Below are positions 1 to 9,626 of a DNA stretch of 64,000 bases, one piece after another. A program made the position numbers and the translations under genes. The stretch is from Microcoleus sp. FACHB-68. Its GTDB lineage: Bacteria > Cyanobacteriota > Cyanobacteriia > Cyanobacteriales > Oscillatoriaceae. The notes under the pieces were generated by a model that was not told the origin of the DNA, did no database searches, and saw nothing but the letters and a program-made list of their open reading frames with translations. Position 1 is the first letter of the stretch. Each line of letters starts with the position of its first letter. Location: positions 1 through 64,000 of the forward strand of contig NZ_JACJOT010000002.1 of the NCBI RefSeq assembly GCF_014695715.1. Direction: 5' to 3'.

Positions 1-112
1 ACAACAATAGGCCCGACCAGCCGATGAATACGAAGCGATCACGCTTGAGCCAGTCATCAAGGACGTCAAACCATCCTCTTTCTGCTGGGGCGCGTCCGAC
101 TGCTATGGTCAT
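1..112 (-). CDS. psbD: Photosystem II D2 protein, N-terminal fragment
   Basis: This is the first 37 codons of the photosystem II reaction-centre protein D2, which with D1 binds the P680 chlorophylls, pheophytins and quinones in the thylakoid membrane. The reverse strand from the ATG at 112 reads [20 protein letters not shown] and continues [17 protein letters not shown], the near-invariant cyanobacterial D2 N-terminus. The gene runs off the left edge, so the membrane helices and cofactor ligands are not visible. A GAGGG Shine-Dalgarno-like run lies about 12 bases before the ATG. It is divergent from ycf4. Which psbD copy this is, and whether psbC follows it, cannot be seen. Confidence 0.97.
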   Translation of the reverse strand, partial: MTIAVGRAPAERGWFDVLDDWLKRDRFVFIGWSGLLL

Positions 113-268
113 TTCGTTTAAACCCTCTTGTATTAAAACTGCGAGGTTTCTAAGTAAGTTAACATAACTATATATGAAATTTATCAATATTCGCAAAGTC
201 CGCCCTCAATGAGTAGGGATTTCCTGTAGGCTGGTGAATTTGAATTAAGCAAGCATGGTAGTAGTTCG
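113..268. promoter_or_regulatory. Divergent psbD/ycf4 promoter region
   Basis: These 156 bases separate the start codons of psbD (leftward) and ycf4 (rightward), so both promoters, or at least their 5' leaders, must lie here. The centre (about 150-200) is AT-rich. I could not assign -35 and -10 boxes with confidence. The role is inferred from the divergent arrangement alone. Confidence 0.45.
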
Positions 269-835
269 ATGACTGGACAAACAATTTCTAAAAATGATCG
301 CATCCTCCGCAAGGAGATTATCGGTTCTCGCCGGCTCAGCAACTACTTTTGGGCAACGGCCTTGTCTGTGGGCGGCACCGGCTTTCTGCTAGCTGGGGTT
401 TCTAGCTATCTGCACCAGAATCTGCTGCCCTTTGCCGATACCACCCAGTTAATCTTTGTCCCCCAAGGTCTAGTCATGGGTTTATACGGCTCTGCCGCTT
501 TGCTCCTGAGCCTTTACCTTTGGCTGAGCATCTTTTGGGATGTGGGCGGTGGTTACAACGAATTCAACCGCGAGACGGGTGAGATTAGCATTTTCCGGTG
601 GGGCTTTCCCGGTAAAAACCGGCGGATAGAACTCAAATCCACTACAGAAGAAGTCCAATCAATTCGCGTTGATATTAAAGAAGGTCTCAATCCTCGTCGC
701 GCCCTTTATTTGCGTCTTAAGGGAAGAAGGGATGTGCCCCTCACGCGCGTGGGCCAACCGCTGGCCTTGGCTGAGTTGGAAAATCAAGGAGCTGAACTGG
801 CTCGATTTCTGGGCGTGCCGCTAGAAGGTTTATGA
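269..835 (+). CDS. ycf4: Photosystem I assembly protein Ycf4
   Basis: Ycf4 is a thylakoid membrane protein that acts as a scaffold for assembly of photosystem I subunits. The 188-residue length is standard for the family. Two hydrophobic segments near residues 25-47 and 65-88 form the membrane hairpin, followed by the conserved [20 protein letters not shown] stretch and a soluble C-terminal domain with the [11 protein letters not shown] motif. The N-terminal [19 protein letters not shown] stretch is also typical. The ATG at 269 gives the standard N-terminus. It is divergent from psbD, so photosystem I assembly and photosystem II core genes share one upstream region. Confidence 0.96.
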   Translation: MTGQTISKNDRILRKEIIGSRRLSNYFWATALSVGGTGFLLAGVSSYLHQNLLPFADTTQLIFVPQGLVMGLYGSAALLLSLYLWLSIFWDVGGGYNEFNRETGEISIFRWGFPGKNRRIELKSTTEEVQSIRVDIKEGLNPRRALYLRLKGRRDVPLTRVGQPLALAELENQGAELARFLGVPLEGL

Positions 836-992
836 TAAGCGCTAGGAGCGTAGCAAAATTCCTTTAAAATCAAGCCTCAGCGGCCCCATGCCGGCACGTC
901 GGCCCCATCTTTGCCGGCAAAAACCATTTCCCAGGTGGCGCAGTCTCAGCGTTATGATCAGGCCGGCGCACCAATTGTCTAGATAATTCAAA

Positions 993-1754
993 ATGCAGAT
1001 TAAAATTCGCCACTGGTTAGTCTCAATTTTGCTTGTGGGAGCACTGCTGATTGGAGGATGTGCTGATCAAAACTCTGCTTCCCAAACTTCCCCAAATGCT
1101 TCAGACGCTCAAACGTCGCCGGTAGGCAATCAAGCCAACAACCCACAACCCAGCAATTTACCCCGACTAGACGGTAAAGCAACCGTGGTGATGGTCGTCA
1201 ACGGTTCTGCGATTACGATTGAAGTCGATGGCACCAATGCCCCCATCACCGCCGGCAACTTCGTTGATCTCGTGCAGCGCGGCGTGTATAACGGTCTTGT
1301 GTTCCATCGAGTCGTGCGCGAACCGGAACCCTTTGTGGTTCAGGGCGGCGATCCTCAAGGTAAAGACCCCAAAGTGCCGGTAGAAGCTTTAGGAACCGGC
1401 GGTTTTGTTGACCCCGCAACCTCTCGTCCCCGCTATATTCCCCTTGAAATTAAGCCCAAAGGGTCAGGCGCTCCCGTCTATAGTAAGACGCTGGAAGCTG
1501 CAAACGTGCGTGCTCAACCTGAGTTACAGCATAAACGTGGTGCTGTGGCGATGGCGCGTTCAGCCCCCCCAGATTCAGCTTCCTCGCAGTTCTACTTTAC
1601 GTTAGCGGATCTCCCGTTTTTAGATGGCAATTATGCCGTATTTGGTTCAGTTACCCAAGGTATGGATGTGGTTGACAAAATTCAGGCGGGAGATCGCATT
1701 GAATCTGCCAAAGTAACCCAGGGATTGGATAACTTGAAGTTAGGAAATCAATGA
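993..1754 (+). CDS. Cyclophilin-type peptidyl-prolyl isomerase lipoprotein
   Basis: Predicted peptidyl-prolyl cis-trans isomerase of the cyclophilin family, assisting folding of exported proteins. The N-terminus has a lipoprotein signal with lipobox LIGGC (Cys near residue 23), then a Ser/Asn/Pro/Gln-rich linker to about residue 60. The cyclophilin core follows: [27 protein letters not shown], the RGAVAMARS strand, [10 protein letters not shown] and [17 protein letters not shown]. The catalytic-loop Arg in FHRVV and the QFYF motif are kept. The lipobox implies anchoring on the periplasmic or lumenal face of a membrane. A strong palindromic hairpin follows the stop codon. Confidence 0.93.
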   Translation: MQIKIRHWLVSILLVGALLIGGCADQNSASQTSPNASDAQTSPVGNQANNPQPSNLPRLDGKATVVMVVNGSAITIEVDGTNAPITAGNFVDLVQRGVYNGLVFHRVVREPEPFVVQGGDPQGKDPKVPVEALGTGGFVDPATSRPRYIPLEIKPKGSGAPVYSKTLEAANVRAQPELQHKRGAVAMARSAPPDSASSQFYFTLADLPFLDGNYAVFGSVTQGMDVVDKIQAGDRIESAKVTQGLDNLKLGNQ

Positions 1755-1758
1755 TCAA

Positions 1759-1802
1759 AGATTTTAGATTTTAGATTGCACTCAATTTAAAATCTAAAAT
1801 CT
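1759..1802 (+). terminator. AAAATCT-repeat hairpin after cyclophilin gene
   Basis: Bases 1759-1777 pair with 1784-1802 over 19 positions (one is a G.U pair in the + transcript), leaving a 6-base loop. The arms are built from a 7-base unit, AGATTTT. It starts a few bases after the cyclophilin stop and lies just before the next gene, so it could act as a terminator or mRNA 3' stabiliser. Related hairpins are at 15399-15439, 34538-34560 and 44632-44698. Confidence 0.6.
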
Positions 1803-1822
1803 GTGCATTTCAGAATTAAGTC

Positions 1823-2968
1823 GTGGAAGTTGTTGTCACCGGCATTGGGTTGGTTTCAGCGTTAGGGACACTCGAAGCCAGTTGGCAGCGGTTGCTTGCC
1901 GGGAAGTCAGCCATTAAGCAACATCAACCGTTTCCAGAACAGCCACCCCGCCCCTTGGCACTGATTGGCCCAACGCTTACCGATTTGTCTGCTTTAACCC
2001 AGCAGGTTGTGGCAGAAGCAGTGCAAGATGCCGGTTTAATCCTGCCGGCAGCCGAGTGTGGCGTGGTGATTGGCTCAAGCCGTGCTTATCAAAGCCAGTG
2101 GGAACAGCAAGCCAGGGAAGCCATCCAACAGAGGGAAAGCCCCGTTAAATTGCCTCCTTCCTGGCTGGAAACCCTTCCTCACATGGCAGCTATCAATACG
2201 GCGCGTCAAATTGGCTCAAGCGGGCCGGTTTTGGCACCAATGGCCGCCTGTGCCACCGGCTTGTGGGCGCTGGCCCAAGGGTTTGAGCTGATTCAAACAG
2301 GGCAGTGCCGGCAGGTAGTGGTCGGCGGGGTGGAAGCGCCGGTGACACCGCTGACGCTGGCAGGATTTGACAGAATGGGAGCTTTAGCAAAAACGGGTTG
2401 CTATCCCTTTGATCGGCATCGCGAAGGTTTGGTGCTCGGAGAAGGCGCGGCAGTGTTTGTGCTGGAGTCTGCCCAGCTCGCTCAAGAGCGCTCTGCAAGG
2501 GTTTACGGGCAAGTGCTGGGTTTTGGCTTGACAAATGATGCTTGTTATGCAAATTCCCCAGAAATAGGTGGAGCCAGTGCAATCGCATCTGTTAAGCAAT
2601 GTTACAAACACAGTGGCATTTCCTCATCTGAGATTAATTACATCCACGCTCACGGCACCGGCACCGAACTCAATGACGAGTTTGAAGCGAATTTGATCGA
2701 GCGGTTGTTTCCTCAAGGTGTGCCGGTGAGTTCCACGAAGGGCGCAACAGGTCACACATTAGGCGCATCCGGTGCAATCGGTGCGGCTTTCGCGCTGATG
2801 GCGTTGCAGTATCAAATTTTACCGCCCTGTGTGGGTTTGAAAGCGCCGGCCTGTGATTTAGATTTCGTGAGTGTGGCGCGTCAGAGTGAGATAAATAATA
2901 TACTTTGTTTTAGTTTTGGATTTGGCGGTCAGAATGCGGTAATGGCGTTGGGGAAACATTCAAGCTAA
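1823..2968 (+). CDS. Beta-ketoacyl-ACP synthase, FabF type
   Basis: Condensing enzyme of the thiolase superfamily, predicted to elongate acyl-ACP with malonyl-ACP in fatty acid synthesis. The catalytic triad is complete: Cys143 in MAACATGLWALAQG, His277 in IHAHGTGTELND and His311 in KGATGHTLGASGAIG. The C-terminal FSFGFGGQNAVM glycine loop is also present. At 381 residues it is slightly shorter than a typical FabF (about 410-415), mainly through a short N-terminal half, so it is probably the second, divergent KAS-like paralogue seen in cyanobacteria and not the main FabF. The start is a GTG at 1823, which gives the usual VVVTGIGLVSALG opening. No acyl-carrier or other fatty acid gene is adjacent. 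Confidence 0.88.
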   Translation: MEVVVTGIGLVSALGTLEASWQRLLAGKSAIKQHQPFPEQPPRPLALIGPTLTDLSALTQQVVAEAVQDAGLILPAAECGVVIGSSRAYQSQWEQQAREAIQQRESPVKLPPSWLETLPHMAAINTARQIGSSGPVLAPMAACATGLWALAQGFELIQTGQCRQVVVGGVEAPVTPLTLAGFDRMGALAKTGCYPFDRHREGLVLGEGAAVFVLESAQLAQERSARVYGQVLGFGLTNDACYANSPEIGGASAIASVKQCYKHSGISSSEINYIHAHGTGTELNDEFEANLIERLFPQGVPVSSTKGATGHTLGASGAIGAAFALMALQYQILPPCVGLKAPACDLDFVSVARQSEINNILCFSFGFGGQNAVMALGKHSS

Positions 2969-3156
2969 ACAAAACATTCGTTGCGGCTTTGTTTTTGTGC
3001 CTGCAAGTTGCCTTGTAAAGTTCCAATTGTATAATCCCATCGCCTCACAGTGCCAAGTTATTCCACAGAGAAAAGCCGGTTAGAATTACCACATCGGTGA
3101 ACTTGAGGGAAGATAGATCAAGCAGCTTCCTCGACTAACGATGCAGGTACTCTCGC

Positions 3157-4242
3157 ATGGATCTGAAATCGCATCGGTTTATCGCCTATTTTGAGCCGGC
3201 GCAAGCAGCAGAACTTTGCCAGCTAGCAATTGTGGAGAGTTTTTCCGATCAAAAAGTTATTTTTGAAGAAGGCGAAACCTCAGACTCGATTTACCTAATT
3301 TTAGACGGTCAAGTGGCGTTTAGTAAGCGCACCAATACGAATAAATATCAAACCGTTGCCATTGCCGGCGCAAACGACTTTTTTGGCGAGTTTGGAGTAT
3401 TAGACGGACAACCACGCAGTGCCAGAGCTTCAACGAGCGGCTGTACAACCTTAGCAAAAATTCCGCGTGATCGGCTGATGGAAATTTTACTCAAGACAAA
3501 TGGCAGTGTTGTCCTCGACGTGTTTCGTCATCTGATTCAACATTTACGCTCTACAACTGATCGATACGTGAATCAAGTTGTTCACAAAGAAAAAATGGCT
3601 TTAATTGGAGAAATGGTCAATACCATTATTCATGATTTTAAGGGTCCATTCACCGGCATTCATCTGGCTAGTTCAATGTTAAAAGAAATTCACGCAGATG
3701 AAGATACTCAGGAGTGGTGCGAGATTATCCAAACGCAGCTCACCCGAATGCTAGAAATGACCGATGAAGTTTTAGAATTTGGACGCGGAACCCCAGCAAT
3801 TAACAAACAACCCATCAAATTCCTTGAACTGATTCAATATTTTCAAAAGCTAAATCGCTGTTATTTTGAATCTGAAAAAGTTATGTTTATCTTTCAATCG
3901 GCAGATATCGTTATTAGCGCTGATGAAAATAAGCTCATGCGTGTTTTTCAAAATTTAGTCACTAACGCTGTAGAATCTTTTAACGGAAGTGGCGGTCGCA
4001 TCGAATTCGTGGCTCGCTCTGTTCAAGAATGGGTGGAAATTACAATTAGCGATAATGGCCCTGGAATTCCTGAAGCAATTCGAGGTCGGGTGTTTGAACC
4101 GTTTGTTACCAGCGGAAAACGGGGTGGCACCGGCTTGGGAGCAGCAATTGCCAAATCGGTTGTCGAAGCGCATGGCGGTCAGATTTATTTTGAATCTAAA
4201 TCCGGCCAAGGAACCACATTTTATATTCGTTTACCCGCTTAA
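3157..4242 (+). CDS. Cyclic-nucleotide-binding-domain sensor histidine kinase
   Basis: Soluble hybrid of a CRP-like cyclic nucleotide-binding domain (residues about 10-130, with the GEFGVLDGQPRSARAST phosphate-binding cassette) and a histidine kinase. The kinase part has an H-box at His159 (IIHDFKGPFTGIH), an N-box (NLVTNAVESF), a G1 box (ISDNGPGIPE) and a G2 box (GGTGLGAAIAKSVVEAHGG). The cassette keeps Glu and Arg at the positions that bind cAMP or cGMP in CRP, so ligand binding is plausible. No membrane segment, receiver domain or adjacent response regulator is present. It converges on the large PAS kinase at 4331. Signal and partner are unknown. Confidence 0.9.
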   Translation: MDLKSHRFIAYFEPAQAAELCQLAIVESFSDQKVIFEEGETSDSIYLILDGQVAFSKRTNTNKYQTVAIAGANDFFGEFGVLDGQPRSARASTSGCTTLAKIPRDRLMEILLKTNGSVVLDVFRHLIQHLRSTTDRYVNQVVHKEKMALIGEMVNTIIHDFKGPFTGIHLASSMLKEIHADEDTQEWCEIIQTQLTRMLEMTDEVLEFGRGTPAINKQPIKFLELIQYFQKLNRCYFESEKVMFIFQSADIVISADENKLMRVFQNLVTNAVESFNGSGGRIEFVARSVQEWVEITISDNGPGIPEAIRGRVFEPFVTSGKRGGTGLGAAIAKSVVEAHGGQIYFESKSGQGTTFYIRLPA

Positions 4243-4330
4243 ATTTTCTGATTTAAGCTATCTCTTTTAAATAAGAATTTTTGGATAGCAGCTTTCTCAC
4301 TTTAAATAGACTTTGTTTGCTTATAGCAGT

Positions 4331-6922
4331 TTACGACACAGGCACTTGCTGAACCGGCAGAATTAGCACAAACTCCGTTCCCTGTGCCGGTTGAGACTTC
4401 ACCCAAATCTGACCCCCATGCTTTTCCATGATTTGATAGCAAATTGAAAGCCCTAACCCCGTACCTTTTCCCACCGGCTTCGTCGTAAAAAATGGATCGA
4501 ATATCTTGGTTTGAATTCTTGAAGAAATTCCAGGGCCATTATCGGCAATGTGAATGACCACATGATTTTTTATTTCAAACTTTGAATTCTGAAAAACCTC
4601 TAAATTCAATCGAGAAGGTTCAGGATTATATTCAGTGCGAATCTTAATCACTTTTGTCAATTTTTCATTCATTAAACCTTCTCTTTCAGATTCAGCCGGC
4701 AGAGGAACCCCAACCAAAGATTCTAACGCATCAATTGCATTGCCTATAAGATTCATAAATACCTGATTGAGCAGTGCCGGATAGCACTCAACTGCAGGTA
4801 AATCGCCAAACTCCTTGATAATTTGAATCATATAACGCCCCGATTTTTCTTTCAGGCGATGTTGCAAAATCAGCAACGTACTCTCAATTCCCTCGTGAAT
4901 ATCGACAACCTTCATCTGAGATTCATCAAGCCGCGAAAAATTTCGCAAGCTCAGCACAATACTGCGAATGCGCTCAGCCCCTAGTTGCATCGAACGCAGC
5001 AGTCGCGGCAAGTCTTCCTTCAAGTAATCTAAATCAATCGCTTCGATATACTCGTGAACGGCATCTTTCTTGCCCTCTGGTTTTTCTGTGTGGTAGCCCT
5101 GCTGGTAGAGTTGGATTAAGCCCAGCAAATCTTGACTGTATTGAATGGCAAAAGTAAGATTTCCATAAATAAAATTGATCGGGTTATTAATTTCGTGTGC
5201 AACACCAGCCACTAACTGCCCCAAACTAGACATTTTTTCCGTTTGAATTAGCTGAGCTTGGGTTAACTGTAGCGCGTTCAAAGTTTGTTCTAACTCAGTC
5301 GCTTTTCGGACAAGCTCCCCTTCAGATTCCCGCAACGTTTCCTCAGCTAGCTTGCGTTCAGTAATATCTAAAACAGTTCCCAGCAGCTTAATAACATTGC
5401 CCTCATTATCAAAAATCGGTTGCCCTTTTGCAGCCAAATATCTCACTTCGCCGTCAGGGCGCACAATTCGCTGGTCGAATTCATAAGATTGTGCTTCATT
5501 AACCACCTGCTTAACAGCTTTGGTTACAACTTTTATATCGTCAGGATGAACCATTCGCAAATATTCGGAAAAGTTGGGAGGAGGTTGGCTTGGTTCTAAA
5601 CCAACAATTCGGAATAGTTCATCTGACCAATTTACAGCTTGGGTTCCCACATCAAATTCCCACCAACCGACGTGAGCCACTTTTTGAGCTTCTGCAAGTA
5701 AAGAAACCATCGATTGCATCTCAATTTCTCTTTTGCGGATCGTTTCTTCACCTTGTTTGCGCTCGGTAATATCTTCAAGGATACTAATCGCATACTGAGG
5801 CGATCCCGAAGCATCACGCACCAGGGAAACCGTTAAATTTCCCCAAACATAAAAGCCTTCTTTGTGGCGGTAACGTTTTTCGATGCAGTAACTAAATATT
5901 TGCTTCTGCAATAACTGGGAAATATCAACACAATCCGCATCCAAATCTTCGGGATGCGTAATATCCTGAACCCGCAGTGACTCAAATTCTTCCGCAGTGT
6001 AGTTTAAAATGTCACAAAAGCGCTGGTTGACTCGCACAAACCGGCCATCAAGTGCCAGATGAGCAATACCGATACCGGCTTGTTCAAAGGTGGCCCGAAA
6101 TTCCCGATCACGGTTACTTAAAAATCCGATTTCCCCAGTGGATGCGGCCTCAACTTTAGCGCTTTCAGTGATATCAATGCCGGTGGCGATCCGGTACTTG
6201 AAGGAATTATTCGCATCTTGAAGGCTACGATGTGACCAAGTAATGAGCCGGCGTGTCCCGTCTCGCGTCATGCATTCGCTATCATGCTGCTTCGGAAATT
6301 GACGCTCAAAATTTGAACATTCCAACCCATTTGGCAACGCTTCAGGAGTGAGGAATATCTGCCAAAAAAATTGGCCTCGCACCTCAGCTAAACTGTAGCC
6401 GATGGTTGCAAAACCGGCTCGGTTGCAGTGAACAATCCGTCCCTGCCGGTCGAGCACCACAACCAAAGCATCGGTGGTATCCAAAACCGCAGCCAGCAAG
6501 TTTTGCTCTTCCTGCAACGCAGCTTCAGCCTGCTTTTTTTGGGTAATATCCACACACATCCCCATCATCTGTGCCGGCTTGCCGTCCTCGTCTTTAAACA
6601 CCTTTCCTGTGCCGGCTATCCAGCGAACGCTCCCATCTGGCCAGATGATGCGAAATTCAATGTAAAAATCCTCACAAGCGATGCCGGCGGGGGTAAACAA
6701 TTTGCTCAATACGCTTTGATCCTCCGGATGAACTTTTTCCAGAACCGCTTCGTAACTGCTTAGCCGCGTCCCCGCCGGCAGCCCAAACAAAGGTTCAAGA
6801 TTTTCAGACCAAGCCAGACTGTAGCTGGGGAGATTCCACTCCCAGATAGCAGTGTGGTTGGCTTGCAACGCTAATTTCAGCCGGTTATTGATCTCCTCAA
6901 AACATGGCATAGATGCAACCAC
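4331..6922 (-). CDS. Multi-PAS sensor histidine kinase
   Basis: Soluble sensor kinase of 863 residues with four PAS/PAC modules at about 10-130, 140-255, 270-390 and 410-525. The PAC ends are recognisable as DITQKK, DITES, DITERK and DITERK. A coiled-coil linker (530-560) leads to the H-box SSLGQLVAGVAHEINNP with phospho-acceptor His576. The catalytic domain has an N-box (NLIGNAIDALES), a G1 box (ADNGPGIS), FDPFFTTKPVGKGTGLGLSI and a C-terminal glycine box. The start is a GTG at 6922 or an ATG at 6910, with no clear ribosome site for either. No transmembrane helix and no receiver domain are seen. It lies 123 bases downstream of another kinase with a closely similar kinase core, and may be co-transcribed with it. 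Confidence 0.93.
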   Translation of the reverse strand: MVASMPCFEEINNRLKLALQANHTAIWEWNLPSYSLAWSENLEPLFGLPAGTRLSSYEAVLEKVHPEDQSVLSKLFTPAGIACEDFYIEFRIIWPDGSVRWIAGTGKVFKDEDGKPAQMMGMCVDITQKKQAEAALQEEQNLLAAVLDTTDALVVVLDRQGRIVHCNRAGFATIGYSLAEVRGQFFWQIFLTPEALPNGLECSNFERQFPKQHDSECMTRDGTRRLITWSHRSLQDANNSFKYRIATGIDITESAKVEAASTGEIGFLSNRDREFRATFEQAGIGIAHLALDGRFVRVNQRFCDILNYTAEEFESLRVQDITHPEDLDADCVDISQLLQKQIFSYCIEKRYRHKEGFYVWGNLTVSLVRDASGSPQYAISILEDITERKQGEETIRKREIEMQSMVSLLAEAQKVAHVGWWEFDVGTQAVNWSDELFRIVGLEPSQPPPNFSEYLRMVHPDDIKVVTKAVKQVVNEAQSYEFDQRIVRPDGEVRYLAAKGQPIFDNEGNVIKLLGTVLDITERKLAEETLRESEGELVRKATELEQTLNALQLTQAQLIQTEKMSSLGQLVAGVAHEINNPINFIYGNLTFAIQYSQDLLGLIQLYQQGYHTEKPEGKKDAVHEYIEAIDLDYLKEDLPRLLRSMQLGAERIRSIVLSLRNFSRLDESQMKVVDIHEGIESTLLILQHRLKEKSGRYMIQIIKEFGDLPAVECYPALLNQVFMNLIGNAIDALESLVGVPLPAESEREGLMNEKLTKVIKIRTEYNPEPSRLNLEVFQNSKFEIKNHVVIHIADNGPGISSRIQTKIFDPFFTTKPVGKGTGLGLSICYQIMEKHGGQIWVKSQPAQGTEFVLILPVQQVPVS

Positions 6923-7045
6923 TGTTTTTGTGAATTGTGAGTTTAAAATCGCACAAGCTATAAAAGACCTATTTAGGTGAGCCTTACCTGATGCTTCTAG
7001 CTTAACTGTTGAGGGAATTTGTCATCACAATTTGCTGGCCCTCAC

Positions 7046-9190
7046 TCACAACGAAACGGAAGTTGTTCGTTTTTGTTGAAGTGGCAAAGTGATGACAAAT
7101 TCCGTCCCCTCACCCACTTGGGAATTCACTGAAATTTCACCCCCATGCTTGTCAATAATTTGATGGCAAATTGAAAGTCCTAAACCTGTGCCTTGCCCCA
7201 CCGGCTTGGTCGTAAAAAACGGGTCAAATATTTTGTCTTTAATTCCTGGATCAATTCCCGGCCCATTATCGACAATCCGAATTAAAACTGAACATTCAGA
7301 TTTGATAACTGCTAGCTTATCTTCAATTCTTTGGTTCATTGTTTTATTTTTAACAAGCTCCGTGTAAATCATTATTTTTCGAGAAGAATCCTGACTTTCT
7401 AAGGCATCAATTGCATTATTAATAACATTCATAAAAACTTGATTAAGCGGGGCAGGATAACACTGTACAGGTGGCAAGTTCCCGTAGTTCTTAATCACTT
7501 CAACGTTGTCTTTAAGCCGATTATTCAAAATAACCAGCGTGCTGTCAATTCCTTGGTGCAGATCAACAGATTTGGCATCGGCTTCATCCAGGCGAGAAAA
7601 ATTCCGCAGGGATAAAACCAACTGGCGAATCCGCTCAGCACCTTTTTTCATAGAACCCAAAATTTTAGGAAGGTCTTCTTCCATAAACTCCCAATCAATC
7701 CTTTCTATCTCTTCCTGAATTTCCACAGGTGGATGAGGATAGTGTTTTTGATAGAGATGTAACAGCTTCTTTAACTCTTCAATATAAGCTTCAGTGTATT
7801 CTAAGTTACCGTAAATAAAATTAACCGGATTGTTAATTTCATGAGCCACACCGGCAACCAATTGCCCCAAAGAAGACATTTTTTCGCTCTGAATTAACTG
7901 AGCTTGGGTGCGTCGCACTTCTTGCAGAGCTTTTTCTAATTGCAACGCTTGCTCTCTCATTTGTGCTTCCGATAGCTGCAAAGCTTCTTCAGATTGTTTG
8001 CGATCCGTAATATCCCGTGCCACGCAAATCAAACCGATCACAGTGCCTTGAGGATCGTGATAAACATCTTTGGTCGTTAAGTAAATTCGGGGAGTGGGCA
8101 TTTTATCAGCCCTAATTCCTCGCTGCCAATCGCCCATCACGGTGACAACTTCCTCCACAATTTGACTTTCGCCCCTGAGCATAATTTTGCGGTCGGTCGC
8201 CATAATTTGACGGGCGGTTTCCGGCGATAGCAATTCAGTGTCATCTTTACCCAGAATTTCTTCCCTGGGTTTTCCCAAAACACTCGCACCGGCTGAATTA
8301 ATCAACACATAGCGACCCTCAAGATTTTTCACATAAATTGCATCGGTCGTTCCTTCAATCACAACTTGCAAAAGGTTATAACTTTGTTGCAGCGCCTCTT
8401 GCATATGCTGATGTTCAATAACACGCTGTTCCAGGCTTAAAAGCGTTTGTTGTAATTGAGTCGCCATGCTGTTAAAAGCCGCCTTGAGTTGGCCAACTTC
8501 GTCTTTGGAACTGCCTTCCGCCCGTTGATGCAACTCACCGGCAGCGAGTGCTTGCGCTAAATTTGCCAAGTCTTGCAGCGGTTTACGAATCTGCCGGTTA
8601 AATAAGACAACCGTCAGCATCGCCACGCCAATGCTGACCAAAATTGAATCGATTACAGTCACAATTGCCGATTTGTAAAGGCGCTTTTGAACATGGGCGA
8701 CTGAATAACCCAAGCGGATCTGTCCCAGCGGTAGATTTTGGGAAACAATCGGGATGCTAACTTCTCGAATCAGCGGTTCTTGACGCGCTTGATTAATCGC
8801 AGTGAGGATATCGCCCTCTGTCTGAATCGTTGCGATAGATTGGGCAATCGTGGGGCTGTCCCGCTTTAAGAAGTGCGTGATGGGAAGTTCCTCAGAGTTC
8901 AGAACCACGCCGTAAATGATATCGCCATCCTGAGAGATTTGTTGCATCAGCAACTCCAGGGTGAGGAAGTCCGAACTCGAAAGCGCATCTTGGCTAACGA
9001 CACTCAGGAATCTGCCTTGACCGGCTACTTTGGATTCTAAATCAGCCACCTGCTGATTAAATCCCCGATTAATCTGGTATGCCCCGAACAGTAATTGAAT
9101 GGCCAGCAGGAAAGTCCCGGCAATTCCCAGATAGCCAAAGGCAATACTATTTCGTCTGGATGCACCTGAATTTTTGCTTTTATCGGCCAT
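7046..9190 (-). CDS. Membrane sensor histidine kinase (HAMP-PAS)
   Basis: Membrane-bound sensor kinase of 714 residues. A transmembrane helix at about 16-38 is followed by an extracytoplasmic sensor region (about 40-170) and a second helix at about 174-197. Then come a HAMP domain (IRKPLQDLANLAQALAAGEL to about 250), one PAS domain (270-400, PAC end ARDITDRKQ) and a histidine kinase core with His450 in LVAGVAHEINNPVNFIYG, N-box NVINNAIDALES, G1 VDNGPGIDPG and FFTTKPVGQGTGLGLSI. The kinase core is strongly similar to that of the following gene, so the pair probably arose by duplication with exchange of sensor modules. No response regulator lies nearby. Confidence 0.93.
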   Translation of the reverse strand: MADKSKNSGASRRNSIAFGYLGIAGTFLLAIQLLFGAYQINRGFNQQVADLESKVAGQGRFLSVVSQDALSSSDFLTLELLMQQISQDGDIIYGVVLNSEELPITHFLKRDSPTIAQSIATIQTEGDILTAINQARQEPLIREVSIPIVSQNLPLGQIRLGYSVAHVQKRLYKSAIVTVIDSILVSIGVAMLTVVLFNRQIRKPLQDLANLAQALAAGELHQRAEGSSKDEVGQLKAAFNSMATQLQQTLLSLEQRVIEHQHMQEALQQSYNLLQVVIEGTTDAIYVKNLEGRYVLINSAGASVLGKPREEILGKDDTELLSPETARQIMATDRKIMLRGESQIVEEVVTVMGDWQRGIRADKMPTPRIYLTTKDVYHDPQGTVIGLICVARDITDRKQSEEALQLSEAQMREQALQLEKALQEVRRTQAQLIQSEKMSSLGQLVAGVAHEINNPVNFIYGNLEYTEAYIEELKKLLHLYQKHYPHPPVEIQEEIERIDWEFMEEDLPKILGSMKKGAERIRQLVLSLRNFSRLDEADAKSVDLHQGIDSTLVILNNRLKDNVEVIKNYGNLPPVQCYPAPLNQVFMNVINNAIDALESQDSSRKIMIYTELVKNKTMNQRIEDKLAVIKSECSVLIRIVDNGPGIDPGIKDKIFDPFFTTKPVGQGTGLGLSICHQIIDKHGGEISVNSQVGEGTEFVITLPLQQKRTTSVSL

Positions 9191-9626
9191 CTCTGATTGA
9201 CCCTAGCCTGATGAAGTCGGTAAACGCAAAGCTGTACTTATCCCTGCGATACGCTTGTAACGTTCGCACTAATACCTAAAAATTAACCTCTGCTTAACAA
9301 GTTTGCTGCTAACTATTCTGTTTTAACTCCTTAATGAGCCAATCGAGGCAAGTATAACCGCGCTTGCCGGCAGAAAATCTGCTTTGCCGGCTGTAGATGC
9401 CTGTAATACCGCTTCACTCCCGACAATTTACTCGCACCCGATCTGCCAAAGTTGCCGGCGCAAGCCCGAACACAGGAGTTTTCAGTTGTGCGTTGTGAAT
9501 TCCCAACCCAACCCTAAAGCCTTAAGTTTCTCTTAAACCCAATAACTGATTGCCAGAGAAAGTACATAAAGTTATAAGCTGGAAAAAACTAGCTATTTGT
9601 GACTTCCGTCTTAAAGCGTAAATTTT
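9191..9626. other. Intergenic region before trpD
   Basis: These 436 bases between the divergent starts of the membrane kinase and trpD hold no convincing gene. Several GCCGGC/TGCCGG sites cluster at about 9365-9455. Promoters for both genes are expected here but were not resolved. No tryptophan-rich leader peptide or attenuator hairpin was recognised upstream of trpD. Confidence 0.5.

Noticed and set aside
2193-2588. Leftward 131-residue frame inside the ketosynthase gene
   Set aside because: Shadow of a strongly conserved coding region on the other strand.
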